The notes under the pieces: generated by a model
Databases searched by the model: none
Seen by the model: only the letters and a program-made list of their open reading frames with translations
What the model was told of the DNA's origin: nothing
Origin: CAYLJV01 sp964554215
Lineage (GTDB): Archaea; Hadarchaeota; Hadarchaeia; Hadarchaeales; JAGGTB01
Assembly: GCA_964554215.1 (NCBI GenBank)
Contig: CAZKND010000025.1
Span: forward strand, 1 to 18,842
Direction of reading: 5' to 3'
DNA length: 18,842 bases
Shown: piece by piece, positions 1-7,327 of the stretch
How positions within the stretch are numbered: the stretch's first letter is position 1
Layout: every line of letters starts with the position of its first letter
Position numbers and translations under genes: made by a program

Positions 1-35
1 GACTTAGGTGCGGAAATGAGTTATTCTACATAACT

Positions 36-89
36 TCTTTTTATCTTCATTAACATAAACTATATCAACTAAACATTCGGGTTTTAAAA
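36..89 (+). promoter_or_regulatory. Possible promoter of the pilin operon
   Basis: This is the short AT-rich leader before the first pilin gene. A T-rich TATA-like stretch at about 38-45 lies roughly 45-50 bases upstream of the ATG at 90, which fits an archaeal TATA box with a short 5' leader. There is no strong SD before the ATG, only GGG at about 79-81. The window starts just upstream, so the gene could also be internal to a longer operon. Confidence 0.3.
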
Positions 90-587
90 ATGCTGAAAGC
101 AAAAAAGGGACAATTTAGCGTGGAATTTATTATTGTCCTAGGTGTAATTCTGACTATTTTTGGTATCGTAACCCTTCCTTTGTACAATACGGCAAGAGGT
201 ACAGCAGATGAACTCACAAACATGAGTATGGCTAAGTCAGCCGCGGGAAAATTGGCCCAAGGAGTGAACATGGTGCAAGATGGAGGCCCACCCTGTAGGG
301 ACAGCATAGAATATACCCTTCCAAGCGGAATCGACAACATCGTTTTCGACGAAGGTGTAGGGAGTGAAGACAATAAAGCCGTCATTCGGATATATTCTGA
401 AGAATGGGAGGAGAATTACGTCGAAGCAGAGACCCTTCTACCCGATAATAGTCACGAAAATTGGACCGGGAGTCTACAATATGTTGAAAACCTTAACACC
501 AGTCAAGGAAGTCACGAAGTGAGGGTCGAATTTAAAGAGCCTACTGGAGTCCCTCCAAGAATGAAAATTGTACTGGAGGCGGAATAA
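90..587 (+). CDS. Class III signal peptide pilin-like protein (165 aa)
   Basis: This is a predicted minor pilin of an archaeal type IV pilus. A short basic leader (MLKAKKG) precedes QFSVEF and a hydrophobic stretch of about 20 residues. That is the class III layout: cleavage between Gly and Gln, Glu at +5, then the helix that packs into the fibre. The rest is a hydrophilic domain expected outside the membrane, with a GPPCRDSIEYTLPSG segment near residues 66-80 and Asn-X-Ser/Thr sequons (NMS, NWT, NTS) that could be glycosylated. It is the first gene of a tightly packed operon; the next gene starts one base after this stop. The family-level call is firm, but the exact pilin role (major, minor or initiator) is not known. 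Confidence 0.8.
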   Translation: MLKAKKGQFSVEFIIVLGVILTIFGIVTLPLYNTARGTADELTNMSMAKSAAGKLAQGVNMVQDGGPPCRDSIEYTLPSGIDNIVFDEGVGSEDNKAVIRIYSEEWEENYVEAETLLPDNSHENWTGSLQYVENLNTSQGSHEVRVEFKEPTGVPPRMKIVLEAE

Positions 588-591
588 CTTG
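575..591 (+). promoter_or_regulatory. SD site that fixes a TTG start
   Basis: GGAGG at 575-579 sits nine bases before the TTG at 589. A TTG at 568 is also in frame, but it lies upstream of this SD inside the preceding gene and would add seven residues before the class III leader. Starting at 589 gives MRGQGSMEYML, a normal class III N-terminus. Confidence 0.7.
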
Positions 592-1089
592 CGCGGACAG
601 GGTTCAATGGAATACATGCTGATAGTTTCGGCTTTTTTCCTTATTATCTCAACCGTAACTCTACCACAGTTTTACAGCCCTGCTCAAACAATGGGTGATG
701 AGGTGGGGGGCATCGCCGACGCTAGATACTCCGCTGAGGAGATTTCTAAAGCTGTAAACACTATATCTCACGATACCACTGTTAAAGAAACAACAACTGT
801 ACACAATATCCCTTTGAATAGGGGTTGGACTATTAGGATTGAAAACGATAAGCAACCCTCTCAATTAGTTATCCAAGTCCCTACATCAAGAGGTCTAGAA
901 AATATCAAATCCGACTTAATGTATTCTTTCAAAAATTTAGAAAAAGGCGGTCTGGATAACGAGATCGAAATCTCGCAATCCGGCCCCTTTGCCGTTATAG
1001 TCAAGCAAAATTTCGAGAAGAAAGAGGGATTTGAAGATAGTTATTTGGATAACGATAAGCTCTATATCTACATGGATAGAGGATGGTGA
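589..1089 (+). CDS. Class III signal peptide pilin-like protein (166 aa)
   Basis: This is the second pilin-like protein of the operon. The very short leader MRG is followed by QGSMEYMLIV, which is the textbook class III motif (Gln +1, Ser +3, Glu +5, Tyr +6), and then by a hydrophobic helix to about residue 25. A prepilin peptidase should cut after Gly3, leaving almost only mature protein. The rest is hydrophilic, with a likely beta-rich domain around residues 75-105. The TTG start at 589 is chosen because of the upstream SD and because it gives a proper leader. It begins one base after the stop of the preceding pilin, so the two are almost certainly co-transcribed. Exact role in the fibre unknown. 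Confidence 0.78.
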   Translation: MRGQGSMEYMLIVSAFFLIISTVTLPQFYSPAQTMGDEVGGIADARYSAEEISKAVNTISHDTTVKETTTVHNIPLNRGWTIRIENDKQPSQLVIQVPTSRGLENIKSDLMYSFKNLEKGGLDNEIEISQSGPFAVIVKQNFEKKEGFEDSYLDNDKLYIYMDRGW

Positions 1090-1093
1090 AAAA

Positions 1094-1552
1094 ATGGGAT
1101 TAGATGATGAGAAAGGTTATTTTTCTATAGACGCTGTTTTCGCTGTCCTAATCCTAGTAGCAGTCTCTTCAACATTCATCACAGGCGCAAGACAGAACAA
1201 AGCCATGGCTAAAGAAACATCTGCTCAAATCGAGCAGAAGATGGCATTGGAAAAGATTGCCGGGGGAATAAACAAAGTTTATGCAAACGGTTATGGAGAG
1301 GGCAAAACTTTTGAGATGAAGATGGATGTCAAAGAAAATATTTTGGAAGACAATCAGAGAATAATGGTGAATACTGAGAATAGATTCCTATATATAAAAG
1401 ATTTGGCTGATGGCTCTATATCCCCAATTAAGGCTAATATCATCCCTTCTAATATCGAAAATTTTTCCCTTAATCCCGATAACCTCTCTGGAAAGATTTT
1501 GATAAAGTGGGGAGAAGAAAATATCAGATTAAAAGGGGTGAGAGGTTGGTGA
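1094..1552 (+). CDS. Pilin-like protein, class III-type N-terminus with Asp at +5 (152 aa)
   Basis: This is the third pilin-like gene. The N-terminus MGLDDEKG followed by YFSIDAVFAVLILVAVSS has the Lys-Gly cleavage context and hydrophobic helix of a prepilin, but Tyr replaces Gln at +1 and Asp replaces Glu at +5. The frame is open further upstream, but the ATG at 1094 is preferred because GGTGA at 1085-1089 precedes it by four bases and the resulting leader is normal. The body is hydrophilic and probably mostly beta. The stop overlaps the next start by one base (TGATG at 1550-1554), which indicates translational coupling. Likely a minor pilin; no finer family recognised. Confidence 0.7.
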   Translation: MGLDDEKGYFSIDAVFAVLILVAVSSTFITGARQNKAMAKETSAQIEQKMALEKIAGGINKVYANGYGEGKTFEMKMDVKENILEDNQRIMVNTENRFLYIKDLADGSISPIKANIIPSNIENFSLNPDNLSGKILIKWGEENIRLKGVRGW

Positions 1553-1917
1553 TGGATAGAGGTCAAGCAAGCATGGAATCTATGCTGATTCTCGCCGCTG
1601 TGCTCGTAGCGGCATCTACGCTATATGTAACCTCATCAGATTACTATATGACACCCTACAGCAAAACCGAAGCTCGTAAAGGAGTGAAAGACTCCCTGAC
1701 CCAACTCAGTCTTGAATACGGAACCCAATCCCAAATACAAAATTCATTCGCGGATAACGATAAAATCATTTTCGAACTCACTGTTTTCGGAAGCCCACCA
1801 CCAAACGATAGCGAAATCGAGAATACTGTAGAGAACTTTGCACAAAACTATCTAGATTCGGCGAGAGGATCAGACTACGAAATCGAAGTAAAAGTTGAAA
1901 AGAGGGTGGTAAATTGA
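1552..1917 (+). CDS. Class III signal peptide pilin-like protein (121 aa)
   Basis: This is the fourth pilin-like gene. MDRG followed by QASMESMLILAAVLVAA is a clear class III prepilin N-terminus with Gln +1 and Glu +5. The start at ATG 1552 is supported by GGTGA at 1537-1541, ten bases upstream, and by the one-base overlap with the previous stop. The mature protein is short, with one predicted hydrophobic helix and an acidic, Ser/Asn-rich globular part. The 3' end overlaps the TTG start of the next gene (TTGA at 1914-1917). Role inferred: minor pilin of the same fibre. Confidence 0.75.
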   Translation: MDRGQASMESMLILAAVLVAASTLYVTSSDYYMTPYSKTEARKGVKDSLTQLSLEYGTQSQIQNSFADNDKIIFELTVFGSPPPNDSEIENTVENFAQNYLDSARGSDYEIEVKVEKRVVN

Positions 1918-2834
1918 AAGAGAAAGGTCAAGTTTTCACTACGGATATGATATTCGCACTATTGCTAATGGTCACCTGTCTCACGATTTCGGGTCAGGCA
2001 TATGACATAGCTACTGGACACGCAACGAGCTACACGCAAAGATACACGCTTGAGAGAGAGACACATGACGCCGCCGACATACTGATCAAAACTCCCGGGA
2101 AGCCTGCCAATTGGAAGGACGAAGTAGAAAACTTGGAAACCTTAGGACTCGTATCAGGGTCTGATAATAGCGCGAGGGTGAATAGAGTAGACCTTACCAA
2201 ATTCTACAAACTGTCTAGACTAATCGAAAATGAACCTATCGACAACTCTATCAAACAATTTTTCGGAGGTACGACAAATTTCGATATGAAGATAAAAGAG
2301 AACGAGACGACGCACGCACATTTCTGGCCAGGATGGGAAAACGAAAACAAGCCAGGTGCTGAAAATTCTCTGGAAATAGCATCCGCCAGTCGTATAGTTT
2401 ATGGAGCTATGGTCGAAGCCAGAGCAGAAACAAACCCCTTCACCTTGAGAGGAACACCCCCAGGAGATAACAAGATTATAGAGTTCTGGGTGGGGGAGAA
2501 TGAAACTGAGACATATGAATGGTTCTTATTTTGCGAGAATAAGGTTCCAAAACAGAAAAAACCGACACAAGTTTTCTACGGGGTTAACAAAGGTGGAAAG
2601 GTTCCTGGCGGCCCAAAAATAGTAACCGGTGGGGATTATCCCGACAACGTAAGAATTGACAACAGATTGATAGAGGGTCAAAAAAATTATGTTGAGGTCT
2701 CTACATCTCCGAATCACAAAGAAGACATCAAGATCTATGTCGCCATCCGTCCTGCAGACGGCAAACAAAAGATAACCCCGGACTCTGTGGACACCGGTCC
2801 ATTAAGATTCCAAGTCCGAATCTGGAGGGATTAA
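1914..2834 (+). CDS. Large pilin-like secreted protein (306 aa)
   Basis: The N-terminus MKEKG followed by QVFTTDMIFALLLMVTC resembles a prepilin leader plus one membrane helix. The acidic residue is Asp at +6 rather than Glu at +5. The remaining 280 residues are hydrophilic and expected outside the membrane, with a likely beta-rich domain from about residue 150 (FTLRGTPPGDN, then strands). It starts at TTG 1914, overlapping the previous stop, with the G-rich GGGTGGT at about 1904-1910 as SD. Its size suggests a tip or adhesin-like minor pilin rather than a major subunit. I do not recognise the domain; function is inferred from the N-terminus and operon. Confidence 0.62.
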   Translation: MKEKGQVFTTDMIFALLLMVTCLTISGQAYDIATGHATSYTQRYTLERETHDAADILIKTPGKPANWKDEVENLETLGLVSGSDNSARVNRVDLTKFYKLSRLIENEPIDNSIKQFFGGTTNFDMKIKENETTHAHFWPGWENENKPGAENSLEIASASRIVYGAMVEARAETNPFTLRGTPPGDNKIIEFWVGENETETYEWFLFCENKVPKQKKPTQVFYGVNKGGKVPGGPKIVTGGDYPDNVRIDNRLIEGQKNYVEVSTSPNHKEDIKIYVAIRPADGKQKITPDSVDTGPLRFQVRIWRD

Positions 2835-2836
2835 TC

Positions 2837-4174
2837 ATGAGATCTGGTAGTGAGAAAGGTTTTATCTTCACCTTGGATGGAACTCTCGCAGTCCTCATCT
2901 CTTTGATAGTCCTAACAGGGGTTGCTCAAATAGGAACCTCTTCCACCCATTACAGTCAGCATGGCTCTCAACAGTTGCAATATTATGCCAACGACGGTTT
3001 AAGATCTCTAAAACTGGAAGGAGCGGTTAGAGAGGCTATAGAGTTGGCAAACGAAAACCAAGATGAGGAAGCTCGAAAACTAATTAGGAAAAATCTGACC
3101 AGTGCCTTCCCGGAAGGTGTTCAATACAAGTTCCAGGTGGGTGGAAACACGGATATGTGGATAGATAATGTGTATCCTACCGAGGATCCTAATGAAAATT
3201 GGGAAAGAAGGATGGAGAATGCCGAAGAGTTAACCACTGCGACTTCTATCACAGTAGACACTATAGAGTTGGTTGATAATTTGGATGTTCTCGTGTGGAT
3301 CGACGATCCTGTCGAAAACGATTTCGTAGAAGAGGTTTTGAAAGGATACTCAGGGTGGACCATAAAAACCACCGACAACGAAGCAAAATTTCGAGATTAC
3401 CTACAAAGCGCTCAGATTTATAACGATGATAATTTCCAAACAGATGTGGTTTTCATCCCTGATTCGGATGGATGGGATAAAAAAACGACCGATGAATTGA
3501 TGACTTTTAACTTCTGGGCAGGAACCGAGGAAAACTTCGGAGGCGGAGTGGTCGCGGCTGGAGACACCGTCAGCTCTAACTATTGGCACGGCTGGGAATT
3601 TCCTTTTCTTAACACTCCCTCCTACTGGGCTTTCATCTTCGGGATAAATACTAGAACCGGATCCTATTCATTTTTCTCCGGATGGGATTGGGAAAGGAAT
3701 TTCGAGAACAATTCGGAAGAAAAACCTTTCGAAATAATCGAAACAGCTAATCAGATAACGGAACCTTTCAGTTTAAATGAAGAAATCCCCACTGAAAACC
3801 ACAAAAAATACGAATACATTGAATCAAACCAGTTCTTGACGAACATACTGGGAACCGACGTAGAATGGCTAGCGAGATGGAGAATGGATCAGATAGGTGA
3901 CAACATCATTGAGAACATGGGGATGATAAGGAAACCTCACGTGGGTACATTAACTTTTCCAGACTGGTGGCCCTGGCCCGATTCTTATATAAGTGAGAGG
4001 TCAGTGCTTATCAACGCCCAAGCAATAAGATGTTGGGACTATGCCACAGGTACAATATACCAAAAACAAAGAAAATGGGAGATTTTGATAAGAAGAGCAA
4101 TTGAGTGGGGTTCCAGAGAACAACCTCGACCGGAACCGGTTCAACTAACTATCTGGAGGGGAGAAGGTGTCTAA
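2837..4174 (+). CDS. Tryptophan-rich large pilin-like protein (445 aa)
   Basis: The N-terminus SEKG followed by FIFTLDGTLAVLISLIVL is prepilin-like: a Lys-Gly site, Asp at +6, then one hydrophobic helix to about residue 32. After a helical segment (about 45-90) comes a region at about 148-250 that reads as alternating strands and helices (DVLVWIDDP, DVVFIPDSDGW, GGGVVAAGDTV), reminiscent of a Rossmann or glutamine-amidotransferase-like fold, although I see no catalytic triad. The protein has 20 Trp in 445 residues, concentrated in the C-terminal two thirds (for example DWWPWPDSY). ATG 2837 is preceded by GGAGG (2824-2828) and lies two bases after the upstream stop. It may be a pilus-tip or surface-binding protein; this is inference. 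Confidence 0.6.
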   Translation: MRSGSEKGFIFTLDGTLAVLISLIVLTGVAQIGTSSTHYSQHGSQQLQYYANDGLRSLKLEGAVREAIELANENQDEEARKLIRKNLTSAFPEGVQYKFQVGGNTDMWIDNVYPTEDPNENWERRMENAEELTTATSITVDTIELVDNLDVLVWIDDPVENDFVEEVLKGYSGWTIKTTDNEAKFRDYLQSAQIYNDDNFQTDVVFIPDSDGWDKKTTDELMTFNFWAGTEENFGGGVVAAGDTVSSNYWHGWEFPFLNTPSYWAFIFGINTRTGSYSFFSGWDWERNFENNSEEKPFEIIETANQITEPFSLNEEIPTENHKKYEYIESNQFLTNILGTDVEWLARWRMDQIGDNIIENMGMIRKPHVGTLTFPDWWPWPDSYISERSVLINAQAIRCWDYATGTIYQKQRKWEILIRRAIEWGSREQPRPEPVQLTIWRGEGV

Positions 4175-4865
4175 AAAAATACTAAGTTTAAAAGAGGACG
4201 AAAACGGTTTCGTCTTCAGCGGCTTAGCACTTTTACTTCTACTGCCTGCTTTGCTAATCTCTTCCACATATCTCGTAGCAGTCGAGCAAGGCGGGGAGAC
4301 AGTTTCAGCACAAAATATTGGGGACAAGGTCCTCTACACGAGCATGCGGGTGGAGAACACCATTGTAAGAATGAATATACATAACATGCCGATTGAAGAA
4401 CCTTCTCTCAAACAGAGGGAAAGAAACTATGAGGACCATACCGGCCTCATCGTAAGCCTATCACTCTACCGTAGAGGTGGAATCATAGACCGTTTCTCAA
4501 AACCCGAAGAAAATGAAAGTTTCACAAAAAGTTATGAGTATTGGAGGTCCGAACTAGAGATCGGGATAGAGAACAGGCCAGACAACTCCGAAAATGTGGC
4601 TATAAATGCAGAGCTAACAGGACCGAAAGAGAATGACTCCGCTCAAGATGACAACATGAGGCCTTCAGATAATCTCAAATTGGAAGCGGAGAACTACAAG
4701 ACCTGGATCTTGGTGGAGAATGAGTACGTAACGGTGGACATCGTCCGAGATGATGGTAAGAAGAAAGTTGAAGAGGACGGAAATCTGATCGAGATAATGG
4801 TCAGAGACCAACTCGGTGTCGCAAAAAGTGAAAGGAAACTGGATTTATGGGATATAGACTATTAA
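4167..4865 (+). CDS. Pilin-like membrane-anchored protein (232 aa)
   Basis: The leader ends in ENG and is followed by FVFSGLALLLLLPALLISSTY, a prepilin-like hydrophobic segment. Lys at -2 is replaced by Asn and no acidic residue is seen at +5 or +6, so peptidase processing is less certain than for its neighbours. The rest is soluble and highly charged, probably helix followed by a beta domain (about 85-180), with an acidic C-terminus. The GTG start at 4167 lies seven bases after GGAGG (4155-4159) and overlaps the previous gene by eight bases. Its place as the sixth pilin-like gene of the operon suggests a pilus or pseudopilus component. Family not recognised. Confidence 0.6.
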   Translation: MSKKILSLKEDENGFVFSGLALLLLLPALLISSTYLVAVEQGGETVSAQNIGDKVLYTSMRVENTIVRMNIHNMPIEEPSLKQRERNYEDHTGLIVSLSLYRRGGIIDRFSKPEENESFTKSYEYWRSELEIGIENRPDNSENVAINAELTGPKENDSAQDDNMRPSDNLKLEAENYKTWILVENEYVTVDIVRDDGKKKVEEDGNLIEIMVRDQLGVAKSERKLDLWDIDY

Positions 4866-4880
4866 CTAAAAGGGATTTTC

Positions 4881-5627
4881 ATGGCAGATGAAGAATCAAG
4901 ACTTGTGAAGTTTTTCAGAAAGATCGGGGAAAGCGTTATGGACCCTAAAAACCCTACGGATTCTATCAAAGACTCGCTCCCGAGCCGGAAAACCCAAACT
5001 GATAAGGAAATACCATCCTTTCTGCAAGGTTTTTTCGAGAAGAGAGAAGCCGGTTGGCCGGAATATGTGGTGCTGAAACTGCAGTTGAGCATGATATTTC
5101 TTTACCTATCTTCTATCTTGTTCGTTTTGAACATCGATTGGAGCGTTAACTGGGCTCTTGGGATTTTATCCGTTATTTTAGGTCTGTACGTTGTCCGTTT
5201 AACCACAAATGAGATTAAGGATGCTTTTCCGGACGATTTCAAGGCTTATCGCGGGTTCATATCCATGCTTTTAGTGCTTGTGGTCTTCCTCGTCCTGATC
5301 GTAAAATTTTTCCCGTACAATATCGCTTCTTCGAGCTACATAGTTCTGGTGCCACCGGTGCTGGTGCTGGCAGCTGCGATAGGAGGTTTCACGATATTCA
5401 GGGTGAGGTATGGCCGTAGCTACACTTATGGAACTGTAGAAAAACTGAAAGGTTCGAAAGTCGTCGTCAAGACCAATTACGACATAAAAAGCAACATAAA
5501 ACAGGGTACTCATCTACTGGAAACTATCGAAGATGTAGAACCTGGAGATGATGTTAAGGTTAAAGTGGAGAGAAATGTCTTAGGTCTGAAGGGTTCTGAA
5601 CCGAAAACGGTTCTAGAAAAGGTCTAA
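4881..5627 (+). CDS. Multi-pass membrane protein, DUF2101-like (248 aa)
   Basis: A soluble N-terminus of about 60 residues is followed by four likely membrane segments, near residues 66-84, 88-106, 128-147 and 151-172, and then a basic C-terminal domain of about 75 residues that looks beta-rich (YTYGTVEKLKGSKVVVK). The layout and the YTYGxV stretch after the last helix remind me of the archaeal DUF2101 membrane protein family, from memory only. Function is not known. It is the last gene of the pilin operon, 15 bases after the previous stop, which suggests a role in assembling or anchoring the pilins. Its stop codon overlaps, in convergent orientation, the stop codon of the small pilin on the other strand. 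Confidence 0.6.
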   Translation: MADEESRLVKFFRKIGESVMDPKNPTDSIKDSLPSRKTQTDKEIPSFLQGFFEKREAGWPEYVVLKLQLSMIFLYLSSILFVLNIDWSVNWALGILSVILGLYVVRLTTNEIKDAFPDDFKAYRGFISMLLVLVVFLVLIVKFFPYNIASSSYIVLVPPVLVLAAAIGGFTIFRVRYGRSYTYGTVEKLKGSKVVVKTNYDIKSNIKQGTHLLETIEDVEPGDDVKVKVERNVLGLKGSEPKTVLEKV

Positions 5628-5797
5628 CTCGTCAAGATGTTAACTACTGTCCTTCTTATATTCTCTATATCGCTATCCACTCTAGACCCTAAATCCGTGG
5701 AAAGATTTCTCACCATGACAACGATGCTACCCACGACGGCTATAGCAGCTGCCACCATCAATAAGTACTCGACAGCACCCTGAGATTTTTCTTCCAC
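5624..5797 (-). CDS. Small class III pilin (57 aa)
   Basis: This tiny protein is almost wholly a class III prepilin module: MEEKS, then QGAVEYLLMVAAAIAVVG and a short helical tail. Gln +1 and Glu +5 are present, and Ser stands in for the usual Gly at -1. Its size matches the short structural pilins known from methanococci, so it could be a fibre subunit. The frame is open to a TTG at 5815, but the GTG at 5797 is preferred because GAGGTG (5809-5804) precedes it by six bases. It lies downstream of the prepilin peptidase gene on the same strand (63-base gap) and may be co-transcribed with it. Its stop overlaps that of the convergent membrane protein gene. Confidence 0.72.
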   Translation of the reverse strand: MEEKSQGAVEYLLMVAAAIAVVGSIVVMVRNLSTDLGSRVDSDIENIRRTVVNILTS

Positions 5798-5860
5798 AGT
5801 CAACACCTCAAACAATAGTATCTTAACAATAACTAAAAGAACTTAGCAATGCAGCCAATC

Positions 5861-6661
5861 TTACACTATTATATTAACGAACATCCAGTACAAGGACCCG
5901 AAAAATACGCTTATAAAAGTACCTACGGCAAGAGAAGGCGCGAAAGGCATCCCCTTCTTGACCTTGAATCCATCCTCAAGCTCACCTTCCTCGGCAAGCT
6001 CTTGAAGTTCTTCGACCTGCTCATCGGTCACCCCTGCAGCCCTATTCGGGTTGGTAATCCTCCTATCATATTCCGGAATGGAACCTAACAGCCTTCTGAA
6101 GGTGCCGAAATATCCCACTTCATAACGACCTATCTCCTCATCCGATTCGTAAACTATCTCGGCAGGGATCATCCCCTCCTCCAAGTCTTCAAAGTCGACC
6201 TTTTCAGAGAGAGCGTTCTTTCCCAAAGCTTTCGAGACCAATAGATATACGAGTATGACGGGTGCGACCGCTATCACGCTGTTGATGAGGATCGTTAGGG
6301 GGAATAGAGGGTATTTCGTCACGAAACTGGGTAGGATGAGGTCGTAAGACAGACCGAACGCGTCGGAATAAGCTGGTAGGAGTGCCCCTAACCCTGCAAA
6401 AAGTTTGACATCACCACCTGCCCATCCACCTGTGAGGTACATTATGTAGCCTAGCGCGAACGCGAGGGCGGCTCCGAAAACTCCGTAAAAAGCCCTGATA
6501 TAATCCCCCATCATCACCCCGTATATTAAGCTGAAACCAATCCCTATAGCGACCATCGAATATGTCAATTCGTTTGGGACTATCCGGTTCTTTAGATCCG
6601 TGAAAACGGAAATGCTGACGCCGACCAACGCTACGATGACCGGAATTATCTGATAAATCAT
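5861..6661 (-). CDS. Archaeal type IV prepilin peptidase, A24 family (266 aa)
   Basis: This is a membrane aspartyl protease that removes the leader from prepilins. The two catalytic Asp are visible: Asp22 in the FTDLKNRIVPN motif at the end of the first helix, and Asp84 in GGDVKLF, the family's GxGD motif. There are about six membrane helices, and a soluble insert at about residues 155-235 precedes the last helix. ATG 6661 is chosen; a TTG at 6673 is also in frame. A TATA-like element lies about 35 bases upstream. Given the many class III pilins around it and no archaellum genes, an EppA-like peptidase is more likely than FlaK/PibD, but sequence alone does not settle this. Confidence 0.88.
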   Translation of the reverse strand: MIYQIIPVIVALVGVSISVFTDLKNRIVPNELTYSMVAIGIGFSLIYGVMMGDYIRAFYGVFGAALAFALGYIMYLTGGWAGGDVKLFAGLGALLPAYSDAFGLSYDLILPSFVTKYPLFPLTILINSVIAVAPVILVYLLVSKALGKNALSEKVDFEDLEEGMIPAEIVYESDEEIGRYEVGYFGTFRRLLGSIPEYDRRITNPNRAAGVTDEQVEELQELAEEGELEDGFKVKKGMPFAPSLAVGTFISVFFGSLYWMFVNIIV

Positions 6662-6693
6662 CAAAAGACCCAACTAAGTGGTTAATGGAACGA

Positions 6694-6703
6694 GTTTATA
6701 AAA
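6694..6703 (-). promoter_or_regulatory. TATA box of the prepilin peptidase gene
   Basis: On the - strand this reads TTTTATAAAC. It is centred about 37 bases before ATG 6661, placing a transcription start near 6673 and a leader of about 10 bases. That would explain the lack of a clear SD. Confidence 0.45.
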
Positions 6704-6751
6704 TTTTTAAATCTTGGAGATTTTCCAATATACTTCAATCTGAAGAATAGT

Positions 6752-6787
6752 TTAAAAATAAGAAATAGAAAAAAGGAAAGCCCTTTT
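6752..6787 (-). terminator. Hairpin and T-tract terminator after the major pilin gene
   Basis: On the - strand, AAAAGG and CCTTTT (6787-6782 and 6776-6771) can form a six-base-pair stem with a five-base loop. It is followed directly by a T-rich run down to about 6754. It lies 46 bases after the pilin stop and before the peptidase promoter, so it would insulate the pilin transcript. Confidence 0.55.
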
Positions 6788-6833
6788 GGACCACAAAAGA
6801 GCTTGACCAAAATGAAATTTCTAACTATATGCT

Positions 6834-7223
6834 CTAAATTGGGGTCAAACTTGTAGTATTACCCTCTGAGTCTTTAAAGACAACACTACTAACGCTATCT
6901 GCACTTGGACCATCAGTAGCATCTATTTCAATAATATTCTTACTATCAAAATCACTTACGCTTGTAGATGCTGTCTCTCCTGCTTCGTTAAGTACAGACA
7001 CATTCTCAATTTCTGCATCATTTGGAGCAATATTAACTTCTGTCACATTAACATAGAGAGTACTATCGTTTTCTGTTACACTTACTGTTCCAGAAGCTTC
7101 CAAATTAGGACCCATTCCCATCAACATGGAAACGGCAACGGCTACAACGACAAGTACAGCTGCTAACATCAGCAAATACTCAGTCGCACCTTGTGCTCTT
7201 TTATCACCTTCAAATATATCCAA
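6834..7223 (-). CDS. Class III pilin, likely major subunit (129 aa)
   Basis: The leader MDIFEGDKRA precedes QGATEYLLMLAAVLVVVAVAV, a full class III motif with Gln +1 and Glu +5 (Ala at -1). The mature domain is acidic and Ser/Thr-rich, with four N-glycosylation sequons (NDS, NVT, NVS, NTT) and alternating beta-strand patterns. The frame is open to a GTG at 7232, but that codon lies inside the SD GGAGGTGA (7236-7229), so TTG 7223, five bases after the SD, is the likely start. It has its own TATA box, a near-perfect SD and a terminator hairpin, and is more AT-rich than its neighbours. This suggests a strongly expressed, stand-alone structural pilin; that status is inferred. Confidence 0.78.
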   Translation of the reverse strand: MDIFEGDKRAQGATEYLLMLAAVLVVVAVAVSMLMGMGPNLEASGTVSVTENDSTLYVNVTEVNIAPNDAEIENVSVLNEAGETASTSVSDFDSKNIIEIDATDGPSADSVSSVVFKDSEGNTTSLTPI

Positions 7224-7236
7224 AAATCTCACCTCC
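7221..7236 (-). promoter_or_regulatory. Near-perfect SD deciding a TTG start
   Basis: The - strand carries AAAGGAGGTGAG. The core GGAGGTGA occupies 7236-7229 and overlaps an in-frame GTG at 7232, which therefore cannot be the start served by this SD. TTG 7223 follows at five bases. It is among the strongest SD sites in the window, as expected for an abundant structural protein. Confidence 0.7.
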
Positions 7237-7260
7237 TTTATGAACGATTATTATCACCTA

Positions 7261-7270
7261 TGATTATAAG
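7261..7270 (-). promoter_or_regulatory. TATA box of the pilin gene
   Basis: On the - strand this reads CTTATAATCA. It would place the transcription start near 7240, giving a leader of about 17 bases that contains the SD. Confidence 0.45.
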
Positions 7271-7303
7271 CTACCAAAGTTAAAAAACCAATGTAGACAC
7301 ATT

Positions 7304-7319
7304 TGTATATATGTATACA
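7304..7319. promoter_or_regulatory. Imperfect palindrome, possible operator or TATA region
   Basis: The arms TGTATA and TATACA are separated by four bases (TATG). The site lies in the roughly 100-base divergent region between the pilin and the helix-turn-helix gene, directly before the latter. It could be an operator for that regulator, or simply its TATA box, since TATA-like DNA is readily palindromic. Confidence 0.35.
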
Positions 7320-7327
7320 CTATTGGG

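Noticed and set aside
5849..6088. 79-residue frame opposite the prepilin peptidase C-terminus
   Set aside because: No SD or recognisable motif, and it lies fully within a well-supported gene.
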